Shown piece after piece: positions 26,957 through 35,243 of a stretch of 64,000 nt of DNA. The notes under the pieces were generated by a model, which was given only the letters and a program-made list of their open reading frames with translations, did not search any database and had not been told where the DNA came from. Position numbers and translations under genes: made by a program. The stretch covers positions 186,001 to 250,000 of the forward strand of contig CAVRNR010000022.1 in assembly GCA_963722575.1 (NCBI GenBank), in the 5' to 3' direction. The stretch's first letter is position 1; every line of letters starts with the position of its first letter. The DNA comes from Fen-178 sp963722575. GTDB taxonomy: Bacteria > Acidobacteriota > Terriglobia > Bryobacterales > Bryobacteraceae.

Positions 26957-27779
26957 TCGCCATCTCCCGGTCCGCCAGCAGCTCGAGCAGGTTGGCGAGC
27001 ACTTGGCCGCGGTCCTGGCCGTTGAGCGCCAGGGCCACCTGCGCGGTGAGCAATCCGTAGCGCGCGCCGATATCGTAGCGCCGTCCGGTTTCTTCCACCG
27101 CCAGGTACTGCTCGTGCCGGGCCAACTCGGCCAGCGCCGCGGAAAGCGTGGCCGCGCCGCGCCCCAAAAACTCCATCACCGCCGGTGTCAGCACGTGGAT
27201 GCCGAAAAAGCAGAGGTAGAAACCCGCCCGGATTCCCGGCGCAGTCAGGCGCTGCTCGGCTTCGGTGGGCGTCGGTTTTTCGATCACCGTGTCCACCCGG
27301 TAGAGCCCCGGCCTCCCCGGCACGCGCCGCCCGCCGACGGCGCCGAACCGCGGCAGCAGGCTTTCGCGCGTCGGCTGGACCCCGGAAACCGCGCATTCCT
27401 CGGTCTCCGCCAGTTCCACCAGCCGTTGCGCGCAGGGCTGCGACGTGCCACTGACATAGAGATGATCCCCCACCAGGTGCAGGAAGGGGTCGTCGCCGGT
27501 AAATTCGCGCGCGCAATAAATGGCGTTCCCATATCCCAGCGGCTGCGCCTGCGGGACGAACCGCACGCATCCGGCGCGTTTGCCGGCCGCCTGCGCGTAG
27601 CGCGTCTCATCGCCCGGCCAGACCACCACGCAGATCTCCTCCACCTTGGCCGCCAGGGCCAGCTCGATCAGAATCCCAAGGACCGATTTCTCCTGCCCGT
27701 CCCGGTCGATGAGAGTTTGCAGCGGAAGCGCCCGCTGATTCCCGCCGGCTGCCGTGATCACCGCTTTCTGGATTCTCAA
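26949..27779 (-). CDS. GalU-like nucleotidyltransferase (UTP-glucose-1-phosphate uridylyltransferase family)
   Basis: 276 residues from a TTG at 27779 with GGAGGAG eight bases upstream; no ATG is suitably placed. The N-terminus RIQKAVITAAGGNQRALPLQ is the nucleotide-binding loop, altered from the usual AAGxGTR. VPQAQPLGYGNAIYCAREFTGDDPFLHLVGDHLY is the strongly conserved GalU/GlmU-type uridine/sugar region with the catalytic Asp. The product is probably UDP-glucose or a related sugar nucleotide. It precedes and overlaps the kinase/pyrophosphorylase fusion, so two nucleotidyltransferases are co-expressed. The replacement of the GTR arginine region leaves the activity less certain. Confidence 0.82.
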   Translation of the reverse strand: MRIQKAVITAAGGNQRALPLQTLIDRDGQEKSVLGILIELALAAKVEEICVVVWPGDETRYAQAAGKRAGCVRFVPQAQPLGYGNAIYCAREFTGDDPFLHLVGDHLYVSGTSQPCAQRLVELAETEECAVSGVQPTRESLLPRFGAVGGRRVPGRPGLYRVDTVIEKPTPTEAEQRLTAPGIRAGFYLCFFGIHVLTPAVMEFLGRGAATLSAALAELARHEQYLAVEETGRRYDIGARYGLLTAQVALALNGQDRGQVLANLLELLADREMASE

Positions 27780-27886
27780 GTTTGGTGCTCCTCCAAGGAG
27801 TGTAACCGACTGCGAGTGGATGGGCGGAGCCGCGAGGCTAGCGAGCCGGGAGGACCATCTCCGGGCCTCCAGCCCGCTTGGGGGCT

Positions 27887-27963
27887 TGGGGTGGGTGGTG
27901 GGGTTCGAACCCACGGCCACTGGAACCACAATCCAGCGCTCTACCAGCTGAGCTACACCCACC
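27887..27963 (-). tRNA. tRNA-His (anticodon GTG)
   Basis: On the minus strand GTGGGTG-TA-GCTC...GAGC-G-CTGGA-TTGTGGT-TCCAG-...-GTGGG-TTCGAAC-CCCAC-CACCCAC folds into a full cloverleaf. The anticodon loop TTGTGGT gives GTG (His). The extra G at -1 (27963) opposite C73, the identity element of tRNA-His, is encoded, and CCA is encoded at 27889-27887. Confidence 0.97.
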
Positions 27964-28112
27964 GTGAGGGGTCTCTTCCATCGTATCAGGCGGGCGGGGA
28001 GCCTACAACCCCGCCGCTGGGTGCGCGGCACAGAAGTGAGATGTGGCGGGGTTTCTTTTTTGGGTCGATATTCCTTGCGTGTATGATACGCTAGGAATGG
28101 AGATCCATCACT

Positions 28113-28514
28113 ATGACGCGTTGTCTGGCCGATTTCGAGCGGCAACGTCAGGCCATCGCTCAGCAGGTTGCTCAACTCGGCGATCTTCGCGCCGGTTCGA
28201 TTACCAGTACCTCCGGACGATGCGGCAAGCCGGGTTGTCGCTGCCATCAGCCCGGCCAGCCGGTCCACGGCCCCAATCTCCGGCTCACCTATAAAGTGGA
28301 CGGCAAGACCGTCTCCGAGTCATTGCCAACCCCCGCCGCCATACACAAGGCAGAGCGCGAAGTGGCCGAGTTCCGCAAGTTCCAGCAGCTCACTCGTGAG
28401 TTTGTCGAGACCAACGCCGAGATCTGCCAGTTGCGGCCGACCGAAGATGAGCCGCAGACGGACCCGGGAAAAAAACGGCAGGGGCGATCCGCCAGGAAGT
28501 CGCGCGCGAAATAG
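28113..28514 (+). CDS. DUF6788-type accessory protein of an ISKra4-like element
   Basis: 133 residues, with helices and a small zinc-like motif GRCGKPGCRCHQPGQPVHGP followed by LTYKVDGKTVSESLP. Proteins of this type are regularly found just upstream of ISKra4-family transposases, which is the case here. The C-terminus is lysine/arginine-rich. Its role in transposition is not established. It probably remains as part of a decayed element, since the transposase after it is truncated. Confidence 0.75.
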   Translation: MTRCLADFERQRQAIAQQVAQLGDLRAGSITSTSGRCGKPGCRCHQPGQPVHGPNLRLTYKVDGKTVSESLPTPAAIHKAEREVAEFRKFQQLTREFVETNAEICQLRPTEDEPQTDPGKKRQGRSARKSRAK

Positions 28515-28522
28515 ACCAACTC

Positions 28523-29064
28523 TTGCGCGTCATTTTCAGTGGTCGGCGCAAGGCCGGCCGTCTCGATCTGGAAGCCGTTGAGATGGCGGTGCGCTCAGCC
28601 ATGCACCGTGCGGGCGCAGCCGCCTTGATCGAACTGCTGCGCTTCCCCGCGCCTGCCAACGAAAAACGCGCTGTGGCTTGCCTGTGCGGCCAGCAAGCTC
28701 AGTACCGCGAACTGCGCGCCAAACCCGTACTGACCGCCGTGGGTCGGGTACAGGTTTCGCGCCCCTACTATCGGTGTGCGCGTTGTCACGCCGGTCAATT
28801 CCCCGTGGATGTCGAGTTGGACATTGAGAACACGGAGTTTTCTCCAGGGGTGCGCCGCATGAACGCCTTGGTGGGCCAGGGGGCGCCGTTCGATCAGGGG
28901 CGGCAGCAGATGAAACCGCTGGCGGATCTGGAAGTCACCACCAGAACGGTGGAACGCACGGCAGAGGCGATCGGAGACGACATCGCGCAGGGCGAAAGAC
29001 GGGAGATCTAGCGGGCCGTCCAGTTGGATCTGCCGGTGGTCATCGGGCAAACGGTGCGCAATCT
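28523..29064 (+). pseudogene. Truncated ISKra4-family transposase
   Basis: Starts near a TTG at 28523 and reads SAMHRAGAAALIELLRFPAP, zinc-ribbon segments CLCGQQ and YYRCARCHAGQFP, then ELDIENTEFSPGVRRMNALVG, all typical of the N-terminal half of ISKra4 transposases. It is interrupted by TAG at 29009-29011 (GERREI*RAVQLDLPVVIGQ). After about base 29060 the sequence no longer matches a transposase, so the catalytic DDE domain is missing. The element is dead. No terminal inverted repeats were found on inspection. Confidence 0.8.
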
Positions 29065-29275
29065 GTATGTGCCGGATGGCCGATTCCTCTTTGCGCTGGA
29101 CCTGGAGGGTCACGAAATCATCGTAGTGGATGTTCAGACGGCGGCGGTAGTAAGGCGCATCCCGGTGAACCATTCGGTGACCAAGTTGAAAGTAGCAGCC
29201 GACGGCAAGCATCTGATTTGCTTCGGGAAGACGACCCAGCAGATTTACTTGGAGACCAACGACATGGAGAATTGA
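29061..29275 (+). pseudogene. Fragment of a YVTN-type beta-propeller protein fused to the transposase remnant
   Basis: About 70 residues, PDGRFLFALDLEGHEIIVVD, then RRIPVNHSVTKLKVAADGKHLICF, showing the strand-turn-strand rhythm and PDG/ADGKHL turns of surface beta-propeller repeats. It is in frame with the transposase remnant downstream of its stop. It is probably the tail of a gene into which the IS element inserted. No start or signal peptide of its own is visible. Confidence 0.5.
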
Positions 29276-29440
29276 TCGTGGTACTCAAGGGAGGGCCGCA
29301 ATCTACTCCGGTGGCCCACGCGTCACTGGCGCCAATCGGATCGGAGAATCAGGACACCGCTCAGGGCGAGGAAACGATCCGCCGTTCTGTTTCTAAGGCG
29401 CTGCGTCACCGCGACTTCGAATTCGACACGGCGCGGCGCC

Positions 29441-30328
29441 CTAAAAGAAGAAGTGTTTGGTCCAATCCACCATGGCGTGCAGCGCCGCGGAAGACAGCAC
29501 CGTCGATGCTTTCTGGAAGACCTTACCGTACGCCACACCGGCAATGGTCGCCAGGATCATGTAGCGCCAGTTCGGCAACGGCTGCGGTCCGTTATCCAGG
29601 TGCGCGCAGCCGAAAACCAGACTGGCCGCCAGCAGCGTGCGCCAACTCGCGCCGAAGCGCAACGTGATGAGGTTCTGGATGAGCGAGCGGAACAGGATCT
29701 CCTCCGGCAGCGCCGTCCCCGCCACGATCAGGCCAAAAGCTCCGGCCATCCTGCCGCCGGTCGCCGCGGCCCCGGGCCAGTGCGGCATGGGAATGAACCC
29801 GATGGCGATCCCAACCACCATCAACACCGGCGCCGTGATGGCGAAGGCCGCCAGAGGCAGCCCGAAATCGGACCCCCGCCGCGGCAGGTTGTACTTCATC
29901 CCCGGAAACGATCGGAACCCGGTAAACAGCACCAGGCCCAGAAGAATGGCGATGGCATACGCCACGCTGTGCAGGAATCCCTGCGCCGGACGCGGAACCA
30001 GGCGGGCGCCGGCGGCGAATTCGAGCGGCAGCCAGAGCAGCAGAATGGCCACGAAGTCGAGCGCGGCCGGCCGCTCGATGAAGCCCGCCCCTCCCGCCCA
30101 CGCGCAAACCACCGGCGCGGCCGTATACCCCAAAACGAGAAGCGCCAGTGAAACGCTGAACGCACCCGCCAGCGCGGCCGCGCCGCTGAAGACGGCGACG
30201 AGCAGAAACGGAACGGCCCAGATGGCCGCTGGGCGGGAATGTAGCGCGTCGCGCACACGATTCCGCACCGTGGGCAGGAAGAACGTCAGGACCGCTGCCA
30301 GCAGCGGCGCCAGAACCAGCGTTTGCAT
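29441..30328 (-). CDS. CPBP-family intramembrane protease (Abi/CAAX-like)
   Basis: 295 residues with about eight hydrophobic helices. The three active-site motifs of the CPBP (PF02517) family are present: ALPEEILFRSLIQNL (EExxxR), FGCAHLDNG (FxxxH) and ALHAMVDWTKHFFF (HxxxD/N) at the C-terminus. These are glutamate proteases in the membrane. In bacteria they act in prenyl-protein-like processing, bacteriocin immunity or membrane regulation; the target here is unknown. A short palindrome lies directly before the ATG and no clear Shine-Dalgarno is seen. It lies upstream of, but separate from, nothing obviously related: TolC reads toward it from the same strand with its own start. Confidence 0.88.
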   Translation of the reverse strand: MQTLVLAPLLAAVLTFFLPTVRNRVRDALHSRPAAIWAVPFLLVAVFSGAAALAGAFSVSLALLVLGYTAAPVVCAWAGGAGFIERPAALDFVAILLLWLPLEFAAGARLVPRPAQGFLHSVAYAIAILLGLVLFTGFRSFPGMKYNLPRRGSDFGLPLAAFAITAPVLMVVGIAIGFIPMPHWPGAAATGGRMAGAFGLIVAGTALPEEILFRSLIQNLITLRFGASWRTLLAASLVFGCAHLDNGPQPLPNWRYMILATIAGVAYGKVFQKASTVLSSAALHAMVDWTKHFFF

Positions 30329-30330
30329 TG

Positions 30331-30355
30331 TGTGGTAGCGCCGCCGGCGCTACAC
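30331..30355. repeat. Short palindrome GTAGCGCC-GCC-GGCGCTAC
   Basis: Eight-base arms (30335-30342 and 30346-30353) with a 3-base loop, between the tolC stop codon and the CPBP start. Related GTAGCG-containing palindromes occur at 41416-41457. It could act as a hairpin at the end of the efflux operon, but no T-run follows. Confidence 0.6.
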
Positions 30356-30357
30356 CG

Positions 30358-32010
30358 CTATTGGACTACGATACCCCGCTCGTCCAGCAGTTCGCCCGTC
30401 TGGGTGAGCAGGTTCAGCAGATTCATTTGAACGCCGACCTGATTGGTGACCACCGCCGATTGCGCTTGCACCAGCACGGTCTGCGCGTTGATGACGTTTT
30501 GGTTGGTTTCGGTGCCGAGCTGAAACTTGGTGTTCTCGGCGTCCAGGTTCTTCTGCGCGAAATCCATGGCGGTCTTGGCCAGCTTCAACTGTTCTTTGGC
30601 GCCCTCCAGTTTGGATACGGCAGTCAGGATGTTCAGCCGGATGGCCTGCCCCTGGTTGCGCCAGTTGAGCATGTCGGTTTTCTTCTGGACGGTGGCGGTG
30701 GCCATGGCCGCCGAGGCGGCGCGAGACTTGATGGGAAGGTTCAAGGTAAGCGACGCATAGTAGGTGGGATACGAGAATCCGAACATCTGGTCCAACGCAT
30801 CGGCGATGCCGCCCGGAATCAACTCCGACACACCGCCGGCTCCGACTATGGTCGAGAGGCCGGGGTTGTATACGCCGCCGGTGCCGTTGGTTTGGTAATA
30901 CAGGGAAAAGGAGAGGTTCGGAAGCAGGCCGTTTTTGGCGGAGTGGATCCCGAGGTCGTCCACATCGAGCCTCTGCAAGGCCTGCTTCATGGCCGGATGG
31001 TTGACCAGTGCCTTGGCCACCGCCTGCTCCCGGTCCACGGGCATGGAATCGGCCGGCCCCAGGTCCACCGACTCGGTGAGCGAAATGGGGAGTTTGCGGA
31101 CCTCCGGATCGAGGTCGGCGCCCATCTGGTGGCGTAGCGTATCCTCGGCCTGGGCCAGAGCGAATTTCGCCTGCGATACACTTAGCTGGGCGGTCGCCAG
31201 CGACTGCTCCGGGTTATAGATATCGAGTGGCGAGAGCGCCCCGAGTTCCAGTTCTTTCTGCATGTACTTCAGAAACTCGGAGGCATTGTTCTCGCCGCTT
31301 TCCGCCACCCTCACGTTTTCGCGCGCCAATATCACGTTCCAATACGCGGTCTCGGCGATGTTCACGAAGTTCAAGAGCTGCACCCGCATCGCGTAATCCG
31401 ATATCCGGTAATTGCTCTGAGCCACCATCAGCGGAATCCGGTTTACATACGAGCCGCGGTTCTGGATCAGCGGCTGGGTGACGCTGAACCGCATGTTGGC
31501 CGTCAGTGCCGGATTGTAGTTGTTGTAAGAGTTGGTCTGGGAACTCTTCGCCCCCGAAAAGCTCGCCGTATAGCTCAACCCCTCTGGCAGCGTCTGGCTG
31601 TATTGGAGGTTATAAGGCTGGTTGAGCGATTTGGTCAGAGACGCGGCATTCTGAGCGGTGGTCGCATTGGTAGGCACGGTGGTGGACCGGGTAGTGGAAA
31701 AACTGGCGAGGGCCTTCGGATCCCACACCCCGAACGCCGCCAGAATGTTGTTCTTGGGAATCTCCAGACTGATCAATTGGAGCTGGATGTCCGTGTTGTT
31801 GGCCATCGCCAGCTCCAGGTAGTGCTTCAGGGAAAGCTCCAGCTTGCCGTCTGCCACAAAATCCTTCAGCAGCACCGGGGCTTTCAATTCGACCTTGGTC
31901 TGGGCCCTCTGAAACGTCTCGCGAAAGTAAGCCGGCTTGGGGAACGACAACGTCTGCGCCAACGCGCCCGCCGCCAGGAGAATGCCTGTAAATGAAGTTC
32001 GGAACAGCAT
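30358..32010 (-). CDS. TolC-family outer-membrane efflux protein
   Basis: 550 residues from the ATG at 32010 (MLFRTSFTGILLAAGALAQ, a signal peptide), 4 bases after the permease stop. Two outer-membrane-efflux domains of long helices with short strands: NIAETAYWNVILARENVRVAE and GAKEQLKLAKTAMDFAQKNL are typical. A repeated pattern ELGALSPLDIYNPEQSLATAQ / KFQLGTETNQNVINAQTVLVQAQ marks the paired repeats. It forms the trimeric channel of the exporter encoded upstream (adaptors 33274-38043, permease 32015-33271). It is the last gene in that operon. Confidence 0.92.
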   Translation of the reverse strand: MLFRTSFTGILLAAGALAQTLSFPKPAYFRETFQRAQTKVELKAPVLLKDFVADGKLELSLKHYLELAMANNTDIQLQLISLEIPKNNILAAFGVWDPKALASFSTTRSTTVPTNATTAQNAASLTKSLNQPYNLQYSQTLPEGLSYTASFSGAKSSQTNSYNNYNPALTANMRFSVTQPLIQNRGSYVNRIPLMVAQSNYRISDYAMRVQLLNFVNIAETAYWNVILARENVRVAESGENNASEFLKYMQKELELGALSPLDIYNPEQSLATAQLSVSQAKFALAQAEDTLRHQMGADLDPEVRKLPISLTESVDLGPADSMPVDREQAVAKALVNHPAMKQALQRLDVDDLGIHSAKNGLLPNLSFSLYYQTNGTGGVYNPGLSTIVGAGGVSELIPGGIADALDQMFGFSYPTYYASLTLNLPIKSRAASAAMATATVQKKTDMLNWRNQGQAIRLNILTAVSKLEGAKEQLKLAKTAMDFAQKNLDAENTKFQLGTETNQNVINAQTVLVQAQSAVVTNQVGVQMNLLNLLTQTGELLDERGIVVQ

Positions 32011-32014
32011 AGTT

Positions 32015-33271
32015 CTACTCGTAGCGAATAGCCTCGATGGGATCCAATTTGGCGGCCTGAACGGCCGGATAAATGCCAAACAAAAGTCCGATGAATACCG
32101 ATACGCCGAAGGCAATGGCAATCGAAGACCCGGTTACTACCGTGGACCAGCCCGCGGCGGACGCAATGATCTGCGACAAGGTGAACCCGAACGCGATGCC
32201 GATCAGACCGCCGGCAATCGAGATCAGGACCGCCTCGGTCAGGAACTGGCGCACGATGTCGCTCTGACGGGCGCCGATGGCGCGGCGGATGCCGATCTCG
32301 CGCGTCCGCTCCAGAACCGTCGCCAGCATGATGTTCATGATGCCGATGCCGCCCACCAGCAGGGAAATGCCGGCGATGCAAATCATGACAATGCTGAAGA
32401 TGAACTGCGTGCGCCGCCGCTCCTCGAGCAGCCCCTCGGGCACCACCAAGGTGAAATCGCCCGCATCCTTATGGGTCGCTTCGAGAATGGCGCGCACTAC
32501 GTTGGACGTTTCGATGGAATCGACTCCCGGCTTCACCTTCATATAAATGCCGTCGATTTCGTCCTTCAGATAGCTGGTGTTGTCCTCGAACCGCCGCATC
32601 ACGGTGTTCAGTGGCGCAATCACCATGTTGTTGCGGTTGACGGACTGCACGCCTTCCACGTCCGCGTCGCTGCCGGCCTGGGGCGTCAGCACCCCGATCA
32701 CTTGCAGCCACGTGTCGTTGACCTTCACGTACTTGCCGACGGCATTGTCGTAACCGAGCAGGTTCACTTTAGCGCTTTCGCCCAGCACACACACCGGCGC
32801 CGACGCCTGGTTCTCTTCTTCCGTAAAGAACCGGCCGGCCACCAGCTTCAGGCTGTTGATCTCCACGAAATTCGGCAGCACACCGATGAGCTGGGGTGGT
32901 TCCTGGCTGGTCTTGGGCAGCAGCTTTTGCGGCTTGAACCGCTTGCGCGGCGTGATGGCCACCAGGCCCTGCACGTTTTCCGAGATGGCCCGGTAATCGC
33001 GGAAACTGAGCCCCGGCGAAATGGCGCGGACGGTCTGCAGCTCGTTGCGGTCCACCGCTTCATGCGCCTCCACGATGATGTTGTTGACGCCGAGCTGATC
33101 GATGAAGCTCATCATCTCCTTCTGCGCGCCGGCGGTGATGGAGAGCATGGCCACCACCGCGCCAACGCCGAAGATCATGCCGAGCATGGTCAGCAGGCTG
33201 CGCAGTTTGTGCGCAAAGAGGCTGGCCATCCCCATCTTCAATTCGGGAAGAACGTGCGAAAAAAGCGCCAT
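32015..33271 (-). CDS. MacB/FtsX-like ABC transporter permease (no fused ATPase)
   Basis: 418 residues. One transmembrane helix near residue 25 (LRSLLTMLGMIFGVGAVVAML), a periplasmic MacB-type core domain (about 50-285), and three helices at the C-terminus. The FtsX-like coupling motif LERTREIGIRRAIGARQSDIVRQFLTEA is well conserved. In MacAB-TolC pumps this permease uses ATP through a separate or fused ATPase. Neither is encoded in this operon; a distant ATPase would be needed. Three adaptor genes precede it and tolC follows. Substrate unknown (macrolides, peptides, lipoproteins and siderophores are known for relatives). Confidence 0.92.
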   Translation of the reverse strand: MALFSHVLPELKMGMASLFAHKLRSLLTMLGMIFGVGAVVAMLSITAGAQKEMMSFIDQLGVNNIIVEAHEAVDRNELQTVRAISPGLSFRDYRAISENVQGLVAITPRKRFKPQKLLPKTSQEPPQLIGVLPNFVEINSLKLVAGRFFTEEENQASAPVCVLGESAKVNLLGYDNAVGKYVKVNDTWLQVIGVLTPQAGSDADVEGVQSVNRNNMVIAPLNTVMRRFEDNTSYLKDEIDGIYMKVKPGVDSIETSNVVRAILEATHKDAGDFTLVVPEGLLEERRRTQFIFSIVMICIAGISLLVGGIGIMNIMLATVLERTREIGIRRAIGARQSDIVRQFLTEAVLISIAGGLIGIAFGFTLSQIIASAAGWSTVVTGSSIAIAFGVSVFIGLLFGIYPAVQAAKLDPIEAIRYE

Positions 33272-33273
33272 GG

Positions 33274-35187
33274 CTATTTCCCTCCTCCCATGCCGCCCAT
33301 AGGGCTGCCCTGCGATTTCTTTTCGCCCGTTTCCTTCTTGCCCGACTTTTGGGCCGTGGGATCGGAGAGCGCCACGATATCGCCGGCCTTCACGCCGGAG
33401 GCCAGCACCATCATGGATTCACTCTGCTTGACGAGTTGTACCTCTCGTGGCACGAATCTCTTGTTCCTATCCTGTACGAAGACCGTCGGTTTTCCGTTCT
33501 TTTGAAAGACCGCCTGGGCGGGGACGTGCAAAGCGTCTGGAATCCTCTCGACCTGGATTTCCACGTCGGCCAGCAGCCCGGGCCGCAGCAGCACATTGAC
33601 CTGCGAGTCCTCTTCCGGAGGAAGCGGCAGCTTGGCGTTGTTGCGATCCTCTTCCGAGTATTCCGAAACACTGTAGCGTTGGACCATCTCTTGCAGGGCG
33701 TTGTCGCCCGCGCGGCCAATGGCTTGGCCCGCGGTGCCGGCGCCGGGGCCAGCGGCAGCACCCCGTCCGCCGGCGCCGCGGCCTTCACCGCCCCGGCCGC
33801 CCGCGCCGCGCCCCGAGGGGCTCCCAGAGCTAGCAGCCATTGCCTGGGTGAACTGCTCGATCAGCTTCTGGCGTTCCTCCGGAGTGCCGTTCTGAGCTTG
33901 CTTCATCAGGTCTTGCATTTTCTGACGATCCGCTTGGGACATACCGCCCCCGCGTCCGCCACGGGGCCCAGAGGGCACTCCGCCGCGTCCCTGCCCGCCG
34001 CCTTGATCCTGGTTGGCCTCCGCCCCCGGCATGCCGCCCGGCATCCCGCCCGGCAACCCACCCTGGTCCATCGGTCCGGCGGTGAAGATCGAGCCGCCGG
34101 CAGGGCCCCCCAGGTTTTTCTTGGCGTTTTCCGCGGACGTCGCCATCGTGCGATCAACGTCGGCTGGCTTCATCCCGAGTCCCGCCAGCAGTTGCCGCAT
34201 GTCCACCGAAAACACCACGTCGAACTTCTTGGAGGGATCGCCCGAGAACACGTCCGAGGTCGCGGTGCCGCTCATGGTCTTGATCTTGCCGTGGAACTGC
34301 TTGTCCGGAACGGCGTCGAGCTGCAACAGCGCATCCTGGCCTTCCTTCAGGTTGGCGCGGTCGAGTTCGCCGACCTTGGCCCATACTTCCACTTCGGAAA
34401 GGTCCAGCACGTCCGCCACCGGCATGCCCGGCTGGAGCGTGTCGCCTTCCCGAATGTCGGGCATCTCCTGGCCAAAGTTGAAGTTCCCGGCGCGGTTCTG
34501 CCGGATGGCCACTAACCCGGTGATCGGCGACAGGGACTTGGTTTGCGCGATGTGGCCCAATTCCTGCGTCACCGTCAGGAGGCTGCGGTTGCGCTGCTCC
34601 TGGTAGACCGCGAGCTGCGAAGCGAACTGGTCCTGACGCGACTTGGCGTCGATTTCCAGTTGTGTCAGCGCGCGCTTGGCCTCTTCGAGCGCCAGGATGT
34701 TCTTTTTGGCGTCAATGGCGTCCAGGATCGGGTTCTGTTGCACGTTCAGTTGCGCCGTCTGGATGGCGTACCGCGCGGTCAGCAGGGTCACCGCATCCTC
34801 GCTCGCCTGGATGTCCTGGCTGGCTTTGACCTGTTTGATCTGCTCGTCCACCAGTTGCACCCCCAGCCGCGCCTCTTCCAGCGCAGCCTGGCGCTCGGAA
34901 TCGTCGTACTCGACAATGAGGTCCTTCTCATGAGCGAACGCTCCCGTGGGAGCCAGCTCCGTGATCTGAACCGTACCGTTGAGGTTGGGCGCCAGCAGCG
35001 TGGCCGACCGCACGGCGTGCAGTTCACCGCGCGTGAAAGCGCGGATGACCACGTCGCTGCGCTGCACTCTGGCGGTCGCGATCTGTTCCTGCCGTTCGGG
35101 CAGTTGTTGGAAGAACCGGTAGCCGCCATATCCCAGGCCCACCAGGATCGCCAGCCCGAATAATCGAATGATGACCTTCTTAAACAT
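33274..35187 (-). CDS. HlyD/MacA-like periplasmic adaptor with a glycine-rich insert
   Basis: 637 residues, much longer than the usual 350-450. One N-terminal membrane anchor (RLFGLAILVGLGYGGYRF), then a beta-barrel/lipoyl and coiled-coil organisation (ALEEARLGVQLVDEQIKQVKASQDI; LEEAKRALTQLEIDAKSRQDQF). The lengthening is an insert of about 150 residues (roughly 355-510) rich in Gly, Pro, Met, Arg and Gln, such as GGLPGGMPGGMPGAEANQDQ and SGRGAGGRGGEGRGAGGRG. It ends with the usual barrel (ALHVPAQAVFQKNGKPTVFVQDR) and a lysine-rich tail. The insert is probably disordered. It lies between the permease and the second adaptor and is 2 bases from the permease. Confidence 0.88.
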   Translation of the reverse strand: MFKKVIIRLFGLAILVGLGYGGYRFFQQLPERQEQIATARVQRSDVVIRAFTRGELHAVRSATLLAPNLNGTVQITELAPTGAFAHEKDLIVEYDDSERQAALEEARLGVQLVDEQIKQVKASQDIQASEDAVTLLTARYAIQTAQLNVQQNPILDAIDAKKNILALEEAKRALTQLEIDAKSRQDQFASQLAVYQEQRNRSLLTVTQELGHIAQTKSLSPITGLVAIRQNRAGNFNFGQEMPDIREGDTLQPGMPVADVLDLSEVEVWAKVGELDRANLKEGQDALLQLDAVPDKQFHGKIKTMSGTATSDVFSGDPSKKFDVVFSVDMRQLLAGLGMKPADVDRTMATSAENAKKNLGGPAGGSIFTAGPMDQGGLPGGMPGGMPGAEANQDQGGGQGRGGVPSGPRGGRGGGMSQADRQKMQDLMKQAQNGTPEERQKLIEQFTQAMAASSGSPSGRGAGGRGGEGRGAGGRGAAAGPGAGTAGQAIGRAGDNALQEMVQRYSVSEYSEEDRNNAKLPLPPEEDSQVNVLLRPGLLADVEIQVERIPDALHVPAQAVFQKNGKPTVFVQDRNKRFVPREVQLVKQSESMMVLASGVKAGDIVALSDPTAQKSGKKETGEKKSQGSPMGGMGGGK

Positions 35188-35243
35188 GTAGAACCATTCC
35201 CGCCGTGGAAACGCTCCGCGAACCAGAGCGCTCCTCCGCGCGT

